A program made the translations under genes and the position numbers. From positions 1 to 64,000 of the forward strand of contig NZ_JAHKRK010000018.1 in the NCBI RefSeq assembly GCF_019396355.1: DNA of 64,000 bases, given 5' to 3'. This document shows positions 43,656 through 52,872 of the stretch, one piece after another. Within the stretch, counting starts at the first letter, position 1, and each line of letters opens with the position of its first letter. The notes below the pieces were generated by a model. It did not search any database. It saw only the letters and a list, made by a program, of their open reading frames with translations, and was not told the origin of the DNA. This stretch comes from Pseudonocardia nigra. GTDB lineage: Bacteria; Actinomycetota; Actinomycetes; Mycobacteriales; Pseudonocardiaceae.

Positions 43656-44923
43656 TAGTCGACGAGCTCGAGCGCGCCCGCGCGAGCGATGACCCGGTCA
43701 AACAGACCGCGGCCGCGCTTGTGGACGCCGTGATCGGCTGCTACCGCGCCGGCTACGCCCAACCCATCCCCAAACCGTTGCTCCTCGAAGTCCACCAGCT
43801 CTACCTGCCCGAACACCTGCGACACGCCACCCCACCCCCGTCCATCATCGAGAGCCTGGCCTGGGCCCGCCAGCCCGTCGCTGGCGCCAGCCCGCTCCTC
43901 GAACATCACCGCGGATGGGGCGACCGCGCCTTCGACTACCTCCTTAGCGGAGCCACCGGCACATCGCCGCTTGTCCACACCGGAATCTGGCGGCTGCTGC
44001 CCGCACACGTCACACCCCGCACGTCCATGTCGATCGCCCGGGCGGCCGACCGCGCCGGAGAACGCGCTCTCGCGCAGGCCCTCATCCGCCGTCACCCCGC
44101 CAGGCAACGCGCTCAGCTCTATGCGGAGGTGGGGGACGCCGAAGCCCTCGTCAACCTTGCCGACGCCGGCGACCAGAGTGCCGCCCACCGGCTCGCGGAG
44201 ATGCTTGGTGAGCGCGGCGATCTCCACATCCTGGCAGCGCGGGCTGACGCGGGCGATCAGCATGCCTCCTGGAAGCTGGACGACCTGCTCGCCCTCCGTG
44301 GCGACGTCGACACTCTGGCCGCGCGCGCTGACTTCGGCAACCCGCACGCCGCGAGTGCGCTCGCCGAGTTGCTCGCCGAGCGCCGCGATCTCCACGCTCT
44401 GACCTCGCGGGCTGACGCCGGCGACTGGTTCGCCGCCAAGCGGCTCGCTTGGCTGCTTGCCGAGCGTGGCGATCTCGACACCCTGACCGCGCGGGCCGAC
44501 GCCGGCGAGCGGCACGCCGCCGAACGGCTCGCTTGGCTGCTTGCCGAGCGTGGCGATCTCGACACCCTGACCGCGCGGGCCGACGCCGGCGACCAGCACT
44601 CCGCGTGGTGGCTCGCCAAAAAACTCGTCGACCGCGGCGACATCGACGCCCTGGCCGAGCGGGCCGATGCTGGCGACCAGCATGCCGCCCGGGAGCTGGA
44701 CGACCTGCTCGCCCTCCGTGGCGACCTAGACGCCCTTGCGGGGCGCGCCGCCGCCGGGGACCGGCGTGCCGCCGAGCGGCTCATCAGCCTGCGCGGCGCC
44801 TGCGGCAAAGCTAAATAGGCACGCTTCTTTTCGTGTCGATACCAATACGTGATACAGCGCGTTATCACGTACTTGACGGACGCGGCGGGGCGGCGAACGG
44901 CCCTGGGCCGAAACCGCCGGCCG

Positions 44924-45195
44924 TCATCCGGCGGCCCGGGCCAGATCGAGTGCGATGTCGACGATAATGTCTTCCTGCCCGCCGACGAGACCGCGGCGCC
45001 CGACCTCCGACGAGGACGGCGCGGGTGTCGCGGCCGTGCTCGGCAGCCGCGCGCTCCGCGTAGCGGAGGAAGCTGGAGTACACCCCGGCATAGCCGAGGG
45101 TCAGTGTCTCGCGGTCGACGCGGGCCGGCCAGTCCTGCAGCGGCCGGACGAGGTCGTCGGCGGCGTCCTGCAGAGTTACGCCTGCACCGCCGGCG
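44924..45195 (-). pseudogene. C-terminal fragment of 4-hydroxy-2-oxovalerate aldolase (DmpG/HsaF-like)
   Basis: The minus strand reads [20 protein letters not shown] then [20 protein letters not shown], continuing after a frameshift near 45000 with [20 protein letters not shown] and ARAAG before a stop at 44924. This is the C-terminal domain of meta-cleavage pathway aldolases, which split 4-hydroxy-2-oxovalerate to pyruvate and acetaldehyde. The TIM-barrel half is missing. From 45195 to 45420 the frames are not recognisable. Confidence 0.72.
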
Positions 45196-45489
45196 ACTTG
45201 AGGCCGATCTTGCGCAAGACAAATGTGTCGACCCCTGGCCAGGGACGCCTCGGTGAGCAGGGACTGCACCGCGTAGCCTGCTGCAGCCGATCGGCGGCGG
45301 CGCGCACGCCCGCACGGTCTCCTTGGGCCACTGCGGGTGCGATGGCGGAGCGATCGGGTCCGCGGTGCGGGGCTGCGTGATCGCGTCGAATGCCATGAGG
45401 TTCCCTTCTGCGGGCAGCACGTCAGCGCGCAGCTGCTGGTGCCGGAGCGGACTGGACGGGGGTCAGCGCCACGGAGCCGTCGGTGGAGC

Positions 45490-45905
45490 CGTCAGGCGGG
45501 GCCGGGCGACGGTGCCGGGAGCCGGCCGGGTCGACGGCACGGCGGCGAAGATCGACGACCACGAGACCTTCGAGATCGTCCTGGCCCGCGTACGCGCCGC
45601 CGGGCTGCCGGTCGTCGAGGGCACCGCGGACGAGGCCGCACGCGGGGTGAAGCGGCTGTGGCGCCCCCCGGCCCCAAGGGCCTCAGCACCGAGGTCTTCA
45701 CCCGCGCCCGCACCAGCACCGCGCCGCTGCGGATGCAGAACACCGCGTTCGTCACCGGCCGCTCCGGCATGGGCCACCTCGCCATCACCACCACCAGCCC
45801 GAGCAGCTGCACACCTACTGGAACAACCTGGTCGACCTGCGCCTGGCCGACCGGATCACGGAACGGATCGCCCAGCGAAGCTCAACATCCGGTTCCTGCC
45901 CAGCC
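45490..45905 (+). pseudogene. Extradiol ring-cleavage dioxygenase fragment (BphC/HsaC-like)
   Basis: The plus strand encodes KIDDHETFEIVLARVRAAGL with PVVEGTADEAARGVKRLW, then in another frame GPKGLSTEVFTRAR, FVTGRSGMGHLAIT and EQLHTYWNNLVDLRLADRIT. The GMGH motif supplies the iron-binding His of type I extradiol dioxygenases. At least three frameshifts are needed, so the gene is dead. Confidence 0.62.
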
Positions 45906-46025
45906 GGCGGCGACGACCTCCTCGGCCGGCCCGCGGCGGACCAGGAACCGACACTTGCGGTCGCCGAGGCGCAGCCGCAGCGCGTCGCGGGTGAGCTCGT
46001 CGACGTGCTGGCCGATCGCGTCGGC
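45885..46025 (-). pseudogene. Possible second extradiol dioxygenase N-terminal fragment
   Basis: On the minus strand GADAIGQHVDELTRDALRLR followed by LGDRKCRFLVRRGPAEEVV resembles the N-terminal domain of BphC-type enzymes (LRLRLDDR...HPG...D). It is short and oriented against the other fragment, so it would be part of a scrambled relic. Confidence 0.35.
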
Positions 46026-46043
46026 GCCGAAGCGGTGCCACTA

Positions 46044-46185
46044 CTTCGTCCTCGCTGCCGACGCCGGCGCCGCCCGCTCCTACGTCTTCCAGCGCAACCC
46101 CGTCCGCGAGCACTCCGTCATCGCCGCGGCCGAGGCCGATTCCCGAGCCGCGCAGCGCGGTCTCTGGGGTGCCTGCCCCGCGTGA
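46044..46185 (+). pseudogene. Thermonuclease-family (SNase) C-terminal fragment
   Basis: AARSYVFQRNPVREHSVIAA then AEADSRAAQRGLWGACPA ends at 46185. This matches the last helices of staphylococcal-nuclease-like proteins, including the R-x-L-W-G terminus. The catalytic part is absent. Confidence 0.55.
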
Positions 46186-46691
46186 TTGCACCTTCCCCAA
46201 GAGAAGGCGCGGGTCGCTGTCGAGCCCGGTCCGCCTCCGCTGCTTTGTGGTGGGCGTGACGCGGCCGCAGCGACGCCCGACCGCACGAGCCCACTCGCCA
46301 CCTCTCGAACAAGCGTTCGCCCTTGCGGTAGCATGGGTTCGCGGTCGGCCGGGCGTTGGGGAAGAACGCACCGGCCGCCGCCCACATCGCCCGGGACCGT
46401 TGCGTGACCCCCGCCCCAGCGTTGAAGCGTGCGCGTCTGGCGCGGTCATCGCGTGGCTCATGCTCTGGGGCCGCGTCCGCGCGCGGCGGTGGCTCGGCCC
46501 GCTGCGCCGCCACCGCGACATGCCCCGCGCGCGACGGGCACGTGCCGTTCACGCTGGGCGGCCTCGTGAAGCGCGCGGGCACAATCCGGGAGCTCCCCGT
46601 CGACGGCGGCCGCGCAGGGCTCCAGCCCGGCCACGGGCCAAGCGCAACGAATAGGGCGCCCCGCCGATGCGATGAACCAAGCGGGGGTTTC

Positions 46692-47202
46692 CTATCCGGA
46701 GGAGGAGCCTGTGCGGGTTGGGCAGTCGGCGGCATGGCCCGGGTCGCCGACGAATACATCCGGCACACCAGGGCCATATGCGCGCTCGTCGTTCCGCAGG
46801 TGGTGGATGTTCGGCCGGTGGTAGGAACAGGCCGAGTCGGCCAACCCGGCGATCGCCGCGACCAGTACTTCGCCGCCCAGCCGCGGCACGCGCCGAGGAG
46901 CAGGTGAAGGGTGTCGTCACCGACCTCCGGTACGAACCGCCACACCACCGCGCCGTTGCGGCCTTCGGTGTCGTGGACGATCAGGAGGTGGCCGGGGTAG
47001 CCGCCGGGGCTGCGGCGCGGGGTTGGCGGTGACCACGACGTCGGCCGGGTCGACCCGAGCGTGGCGGCGAGCTTGCGGGCCAGCCGGGCCCGCCACCGTC
47101 GCGTGTGTGGATCAGACGCCGCGAGCGCTCCGCGGGTACTGGCCGTTGGCGGTCGTGCGCGATCGCGCGAGGGCGGTCGCGGGTGCGCTCGGCCACGCTC
47201 AT
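46692..47202 (-). pseudogene. Decayed hypothetical gene of an integrative element
   Basis: Starting MSVAERTRDRPRAIAH with a GAGGAAG site, the coding track hops frames: RWRARLARKLAATLG, YPGHLLIVHD, WRFVPEVGDDTLHLLLGAC, then NIHHLRNDERAYGPGVPDVF and GDPGHAADC. The pieces stay in order on one strand, so this is one gene with about three small indels. The product resembles conserved proteins of actinomycete integrative elements; function unknown. Confidence 0.5.
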
Positions 47203-47280
47203 CGCACACTTCCTCCCGCTCGTGTTGATGGGCGGCCGCACCGGGAACCTCGCCGAACAGTGGCGGACTCTTCATCGCGG

Positions 47281-47548
47281 TCAGCTTCTGGCTTCCCAGC
47301 CGAGGGCGTTGCACGCGCTGTCGGGCAGGCAGCCGAGGCGGCTGCCCGCACCGATCCACACCATGCGCGGTGTCTCCGCTGCCGGTGGCTGCCCCTGCAT
47401 GTCGGCACCGTCGGGGGGTGCCTACCACCGCGCCGATGGTCTCGGCGAGCGGGTAGTCGGGTTGCACCGCCAGCTGGACCGGGACGTCGTCGGGATAGCG
47501 GTCGAGATGGGCCTTCAGCTCACCGACGGTCTGGATGGCGCGGGCCAT
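47281..47548 (-). pseudogene. Small integrative-element protein with a one-base frameshift
   Basis: MARAIQTVGELKAHLDRYPD then DVPVQLAVQPDYPLAETIGA is followed after a run of six C (plus-strand G) by TPRMVWIGAGSRLGCLPDSA in another frame, stopping at 47281. One base fewer in the run restores 88 codons. The family is common next to plasmid/ICE genes; no function known. It could be a sequencing error. Confidence 0.6.
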
Positions 47549-47725
47549 GGTTGTTGTCCTTTCTCCGTTCAGACAGCTCGCTTGTGGTGCGCAGCCGGAT
47601 CGGGCCTCAGCGGTTGCGGTGTCTCCGGGCGACCCATGGTGGCGCGCCTGGAGTGGCGCACGTGGGTCGGATTCGCGACGGTCACCCGCGCCGGGCTTCC
47701 GGCCGCGATCCAGTGGTTCCTGTTA

Positions 47726-48707
47726 GAGGTCGCGCGGATAGATGAGTTGATCATGGCCTGCGGATGGGCCGGGTGTCCCAGCGGTAGAGGATCCAGGTTC
47801 GGCGGATCAGGCTACGTACCGTGATGATCGCGTCGGCGAGGTCGAAGAACGCGTCGACGACGGCTTCCCGTCGTTCGTAGCAGCGCTGCAGTCGGTTGAA
47901 GCTGTTGTGCCAGGCGTTGGTGCGCTCCACATGCCAGCGCTGCCCGGCCTGTATCGGTGCCTTCTCGCCCTTGCGCGCGATCTCGGCGTTCAGCCCGCGC
48001 GCGGCCAAGGTGTCGCGGGTCTTGCCGGAGTCGTATCCGGCGTCGAGGTGCACGGTGATCTCGTCGGGCAGCGGGCCGAGCGCGGCGAGCCGGTCCAGGG
48101 TCGGCGCCAGCAGCGGCGAGTCGTGCCGGTGCGCCCCGGCCAGCACCCGGCCCAGCGGAATGCCGTAACCCTCGACCAGCACCGAGCGTTTCATGCCCTG
48201 CTTGCGCCGATCGACCGGCGACGGTCCGGCGACCTCACCCCCGCCGGGGGCCTTGGTGATACAGCCATCGACCGAGACCTCCTCGAGCACCAGCCCGACC
48301 ATCCGGTCGTAGGCGTCACGGGCGATCTCGACGAGCGAGGCGAACACGCCGAGGGCGATCCATTCGTCGCGGCGGGTGCGCATGGTGGTGGCCGAACAGG
48401 TGGTGTCGGCGATCGCCTCATACGAGCAGCCGAACCGCAACACCTGGATCAGCTTGTCGAACACGATCCGATCGGCGATCCGGCGGCGGTGACAGCCCCA
48501 CGGATGGGTGGCCACGAACTCCTCGCGGGCCGGCAACAGCGCGGCGAACTGGTCCCACAGTGGCTCGATGAGCCAGGATGGCAGCGCGGGCACGCACCCT
48601 CCAGGTGATCACGAAGCGTCAGCAACTTCATGATCGGAAGGTTCGTGCCCGCTCCTACCTCCCGACGCGCCCGCCGCTACCGGCCTGTGATCATTCCGCG
48701 CGACCTC
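47726..48707 (-). mobile_element. IS5-family element with TTA target duplication
   Basis: Ends GAGGTCGCGCGGA (left) and TCCGCGCGACCTC (right) are perfect inverted repeats. TTA flanks both sides (47723-47725, 48708-48710). The 982-bp element carries one transposase. Confidence 0.85.
47751..48593 (-). CDS. IS5-family transposase
   Basis: This 280-aa DDE transposase has VSVDGCITKAP with the first Asp, VHLDAGYDSGKTRDTLAARG with the second, and RWHVERTNAWHNSFNRLQRC with the Glu. GTG start with GGAGG just upstream. It is full length and probably active. Confidence 0.9.
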   Translation of the reverse strand: MPALPSWLIEPLWDQFAALLPAREEFVATHPWGCHRRRIADRIVFDKLIQVLRFGCSYEAIADTTCSATTMRTRRDEWIALGVFASLVEIARDAYDRMVGLVLEEVSVDGCITKAPGGGEVAGPSPVDRRKQGMKRSVLVEGYGIPLGRVLAGAHRHDSPLLAPTLDRLAALGPLPDEITVHLDAGYDSGKTRDTLAARGLNAEIARKGEKAPIQAGQRWHVERTNAWHNSFNRLQRCYERREAVVDAFFDLADAIITVRSLIRRTWILYRWDTRPIRRP

Positions 48708-50174
48708 TTAGTTGCCCCCCGATGCACAGCTACCGCCGACGCGACCGGGCATCGCCGGCGAGGCACCGTCGGTTCGGCGCCAGCGCATCCCGGCGGCGTT
48801 GTTGTCCCTCCCCGTACCCGGGCGGCCCAACGGTCGAGGCGGCCGTCTGCCGGGAGGGCGGCGGCGCCAGAACACGAGGTAATTGGTATCCGCCCGGGCG
48901 TGCCTGGAGGGGTGAACCGGGCCTGCCCGGGCGTGCGGCTACCCGCTCCGGTTGGTTCCGAGTTCACGCGTTGCGCCCGGGTCGTCGTCGGCGCCGGTGC
49001 GGGTGGTGTCGGGTCCGGGGCGTCGCTGCTGGCCCCGTCGGCGCTGCTGGCCCCGTCGGCGGGGTCGTGCGGTGTTGCCGGGTCATCGGGCTCGGTGTAG
49101 CGGTAGCGCTTGGGCCGGTCGCTGGTTCGCTCGGCCCAGCCGTCGTCGACGAGCCGCTCGAGGGCGTTGGCGATCGCGCCGGAGGACCGTCGGAGGACCT
49201 TGGCGATGCTGACCGGGGTGTGGTCGTCGTGGTGGTGCTCGCGCAGGTGTTCCTCGACCATCCCGCGTAGCTGCCCCCCGCCCAGCCGTGTCGAGCCGAA
49301 TTGGGTGCGCCCAGCCGTCCCGCGTGGCGGCTGCCCGTGGCGGGCCGCCGCATTCCGCGGCTGGCCGTCGTCGTCGGCCGGGCCGCCGTCGGCAGCACCG
49401 CGAGGGGGTGCGGGCTCGCCCGTGGCGCCGTCACGGGCGCCCGCGTCGGGGGTGCGGTTTCTCGAGTCGCCGTCGAGGTCGTGCTCGCTCGGCGAGTCGA
49501 GGCGCCCGCGTTCGGCCGTGTCGGTGCTGTCGGCGCTGTCGGTGCCGCCGACCGGTTCGTTGGGCGCGTCGCCCTGGGTGCCGGTGTCGGAGACGGTGGC
49601 GTCGAGGCCCGGGCGCTGTGCGGCCCCGTCCTCGGCGGGACCGTCCGCGCGGGCGTCGGTACCGGGTTCGATGCCGCCGGGTGCGGACGTGGCGGCGGGC
49701 TCGGGGGCGGTGGCCGACCTGCCCGTAGGGGTAGCGGTCCAGCGTCGCGGGGCGCGTGGGCTGTCGCCGGGGGTGGAGGTGGCGCTGCCGTCGGCGGCCC
49801 ATCCGGCGAGGATCTTCATCGCCGTGGAGCGTCCGGCGTCGGCGTGGGTGGCGAGCTGCGCGGCGGTGGCGCCGGGGTGTCCGCGCAGGGCGGCCCAGAC
49901 GCGGTCCTCCACGCGATCACGGCGGGCATCGTCCGCGCTGGTGTCGGTCGCCGTCGGCGGGCTGGTGGTTGGCGGGGTGGTGGTTGTGGGCATGACAAGA
50001 CTCCTGCTCGATGGGCTGAGTGGGTTGGGGTGTCATGCCCCCGGGGGCGATGTGGTCCTTCGGCGCGCGCTGCCGTGATGCAGGGCCACACGTGTATGGA
50101 CGCTTGGTGCTGGTGCTGAAGTCAAGCTGTCAGCGGCGGGCGCGCTGGCGTGCGTGCCGCCTGGCGGTGGTCGG

Positions 50175-50366
50175 TCAGGCGCGGGTGTTGCGGCGTTGAC
50201 GCAGGACGGCGGCGAGCCGGTTGAGCGCCGCGGTACGGGCCGGGTGCGCGCCGTGCCGCTTGTTCAGCCGTCGTAGGTGGGCGAACTCGGCGTTGATCTC
50301 GGCGGTGCTGCGCTTCGCGGCCGCGGGCTGTACGGCGATCGCGTCGTCGGGTACGTCGTCGGCCAT
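50175..50366 (-). CDS. Small hypothetical protein of an integrative element
   Basis: This 63-aa protein has a hydrophilic helical sequence ending in a basic stretch (KRHGAHPARTAALNRLAAVL). AAAGGAG eight bases before the ATG makes it credible. It lies between the VWA gene and the winged-helix gene on the same strand. No family recognised. Confidence 0.6.
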   Translation of the reverse strand: MADDVPDDAIAVQPAAAKRSTAEINAEFAHLRRLNKRHGAHPARTAALNRLAAVLRQRRNTRA

Positions 50367-50454
50367 CTCGGTCTCCTTTCCTGGACGTTGCGGCGATGGG
50401 TTTCCGGTCCCGCCCGGGTCGGCGGCGCGCTCGCACGCGCCGCCGACGCGGCGG

Positions 50455-51910
50455 CTAGCGGGTGGCGCGTAGGGCGGCGGTGGCGGCGCGGCCGATGGTC
50501 TGCCCGGTCGCGGCGGGATCGGTGAGCGGGTGCACGGTGACGCCGTCCAAGGGTCTGCTGGTGCCAGGCGGGGTCAGCCAGAGCACCGCGCAGCCGTGGC
50601 GGCGCAGCCGGGTGATGCGGGTCTGGCCGTCGTCGCGGGCGGCCGCGGTGTAGAGGCCGTCGGAGACGATGACCAGCAGCCGGGCGGCACCGGGCCGGGA
50701 CAGGTCCAGCGCGCCGTCGAGGGCGTCGATCGCGGCGGGGATGTCCTCGTAGTCGTCGTCGGTGGCGAACTCGGTGACCACGGCCGGGCGGTCACCGGGC
50801 CGAGCGATCGGGCGCACGTAGTTGCCGAAGATCACGGTCGCGGTGGTGGCGGTGACCCGGGTGTGGTGGGCGGCGTGGGCGAGGATCCACGCGGCCGAGG
50901 CCACCGGTGCCGCGAACTCATACATCGAGCCGGACACGTCGCAGGCGATGCCCAGCCGCAGCGGCGGCGCCGGGGTGACCTTGCGGGTGGTGCGGATGAA
51001 CGGTTCAGCGGTGGGCATCGCCCCGGCGGCGCATTGCGCGTCCGCGGCCAGCGCGCCGCGCATCCGCAGCCGACCAGGCGGCGTCGCCGACGTGGTCGTG
51101 ATCGTGGCCCGGTCCCGCACCGCGGCGGTGGTCAGTGCCCGACCGAGCTGGCGGGCGGCGGCCCGCTCGCCATCGGTCGCCGGACGGGTACCCGCGAGTG
51201 CGGTCCGCCCGACCCGGCGCCGCCCAGGCCGCGTGGCGGGTGCGGCGGTGAACACGGCGCGGGCGGTGGATTCGGCGGCGGCACGGGCGGCGTCCTCGGT
51301 GGCCCGCGCGGTGGCGGCCGTCTCGGCCGGGTCGGCAGGCAGCGCCGCGGCCTCCACCGCGGTGGCGACCCGGCGCAGGACCTCGGAGATCGCCGCGGTC
51401 AGCTCCGACGCCCCGGCCGGGCCCTCCAACCGGCTACCGGGCGGGGTCACGGAGGTGTCGGGGGTGTCGGGCGGGGTGCCGGGGTCGGCGCCGACGGCGG
51501 TGCACCACCGGTGGCCGAGCTCGAGCATGGCCTCGGTGTCGTCGTCGGCCACCCGCTGCGCGGCCCGCCAGATCGCGCGGAGGTCGGCGAGGGTGTCGGC
51601 GCCGAGCGCGGTCTCGACGGTGCGGGCGACCGGGGTGATCTCCGCTGCGGTGAGGATCCCGGCGTCGGCCCGCGCCAGCAGCAGACCGGCCGCCTGCGCC
51701 GCCTGCGCCCGGTCGATTCCCGACCCGCCGGTGGGCATGTCGGCCAGCACCAGCGCGGTGGCCGAGGCGCGTTCCGTCGACCCGCCACACACCGTCGGCG
51801 TAGGTCAAGGTGGCAACCCGAGTGCCGCCGCATCGGATGGCCATGCGGCGGCCGCGGTCGATCGTCCACGTCCACCGGCCCGTGTCCTCACTCGTTCGCC
51901 CGACACGCAT
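50455..51910 (-). pseudogene. VWA-domain protein with an N-terminal frameshift
   Basis: The C-terminal half is a von Willebrand A domain with the MIDAS motif DVSGSMYEF and later ATDDDYEDIPAAIDALD and LLVIVSDGLY. The N-terminal half is helical and Ala-rich. The start at 51910 (MRVGRTSEDTGRWTWTIDRG) is followed near 51775 by one extra G, after which ERASATALVLADMPTGGSG continues in the next frame. Without the shift it is about 484 residues. Such proteins usually work with a MoxR ATPase, not seen here; this one looks like integrative-element cargo. Confidence 0.7.
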
Positions 51911-52872
51911 AGAACACCCCCGTGAGGAATTGTCGCTTTCCCTTGATGGCTCCGTCCGGTGCCGCTTTCCGGGCCCGGCGGGCCGTCGTTCGCTGTCACC
52001 TATTAATGTACGCGCTCTGCACCGGAATCTCAATGACGAGGGGGGCCATTTCTTCATGATTCTTCTAGCCCCCCACAGTCCGCGCCGATCGACAATCACC
52101 CGGAGCCACGTGACATTTAGCCGCGCGGAACCAGGCTGCATCGGGAAATTCAAATCGCCAGGCGCGAAAGCATAAAGCGTCAACGAGTCGGCTTTCGCAA
52201 GTGCACAATAAGCACCCACGGATCGATTAGCTTCAGAAGCGAAGCGCAGGAAAGAGTCAATAGGTTCGATGTCAAGTCGGTGGCCAGCGGGGTGCACTGC
52301 TGGCCACATCGGGCGCCGTGCCCCGCCGTGAGGTCTCAAGCTGCTCCGTTCCCCTGGCAGTGCCGCTTCTGACGGGAGTCGGGGCTGATCACGATCCTTT
52401 CGTCTGGGCGCCGACCGGGCGCCGTCTCGCCACCGGCACTGGCCTTCTAGCGCGAAGGTGGTGACGAGCATGGAGACGCGAGAGCTCACGAAGCCCGGAA
52501 CGCGATCACGGACAGCACCGTTCGGCGCGACCGGAGCCGCTGACCGCAACCCGTCGTCCCTTCCGTGCTGTCAGCATCCCCTCCGGATCATTCGCGACCC
52601 TCTGTCCCTCTTGTCGCAGCATGCCAGGGGCATCAGGGTGCTGATGCCACACCGGGTCGCGTTGTTCTCGCGTTGCCAGCACGACCGGAGCGTGTTCGGT
52701 AGGGCTGCCCGGCATAGCTGCGGATCCATCCTTCGCCCCGTGCACGCCACAGTTGTCGAGCGTAGGAAATTTCTCGTCTGTACTGGCGTGCGTCAGCTTA
52801 TTCTACGGGTTGCAGTGACGGCTCTTCCACACTAAATCAGCGACAGCCCCCGGAGTAGCCCGACTGGCCGCG
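51911..52872. other. Lower-GC region without recognisable gene
   Basis: In about 960 bases several open frames exist on both strands, but none shows ribosome sites, motifs or consistent codon use. Base composition is visibly less GC-rich than its neighbours. It divides the VWA gene from the BTAD gene, which point away from each other. Confidence 0.5.

Larger units (their letters stand above)
41664..44818 (+). pseudogene. P-loop NTPase with Sel1/TPR-like repeats, split by an IS630 element
   Basis: Removing 42468-43655 plus one TA joins GAGPQL with VDELERARASDDPVK in one frame, giving 654 codons. The N-terminal part has Walker A GASLAGKTR and a Walker B-like HIVVWLNEIQE, with the later TLSSDAEEALRDTAG. 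The C-terminal part has about eight repeats of a 26-residue unit (LAERGDLDTLTARADAGD). Such STAND-like ATPases occur in actinomycete accessory DNA; function is unknown. The true N-terminus is unclear: homology-like sequence begins near 41829. The 93 bases before the frame are unassigned. Confidence 0.75.
47569..49993 (-). pseudogene. Winged-helix-like integrative-element protein, split by an IS5 element
   Basis: The gene starts at 49993 (AGGAG site) with a Thr/Pro-rich leader, then DRVEDRVWAALRGHPGATAA and QLATHADAGRSTAMKILAGW, a likely helix-turn-helix. A second one follows at VSIAKVLRRSSGAIANALER then LVDDGWAERTSDRPKRYRYT. A long acidic low-complexity linker separates them. Removing 47726-48707 and one TTA joins VHRGAT to NRNHWIAAGS in frame, giving 479 residues. 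It probably regulates element genes. At present the C-terminus is replaced by five or so IS codons. Confidence 0.72.

Noticed and set aside
44849-45256. Plus-strand frame over the aldolase fragment
   Set aside because: The minus strand carries recognisable aldolase sequence; the plus translation has no family likeness.
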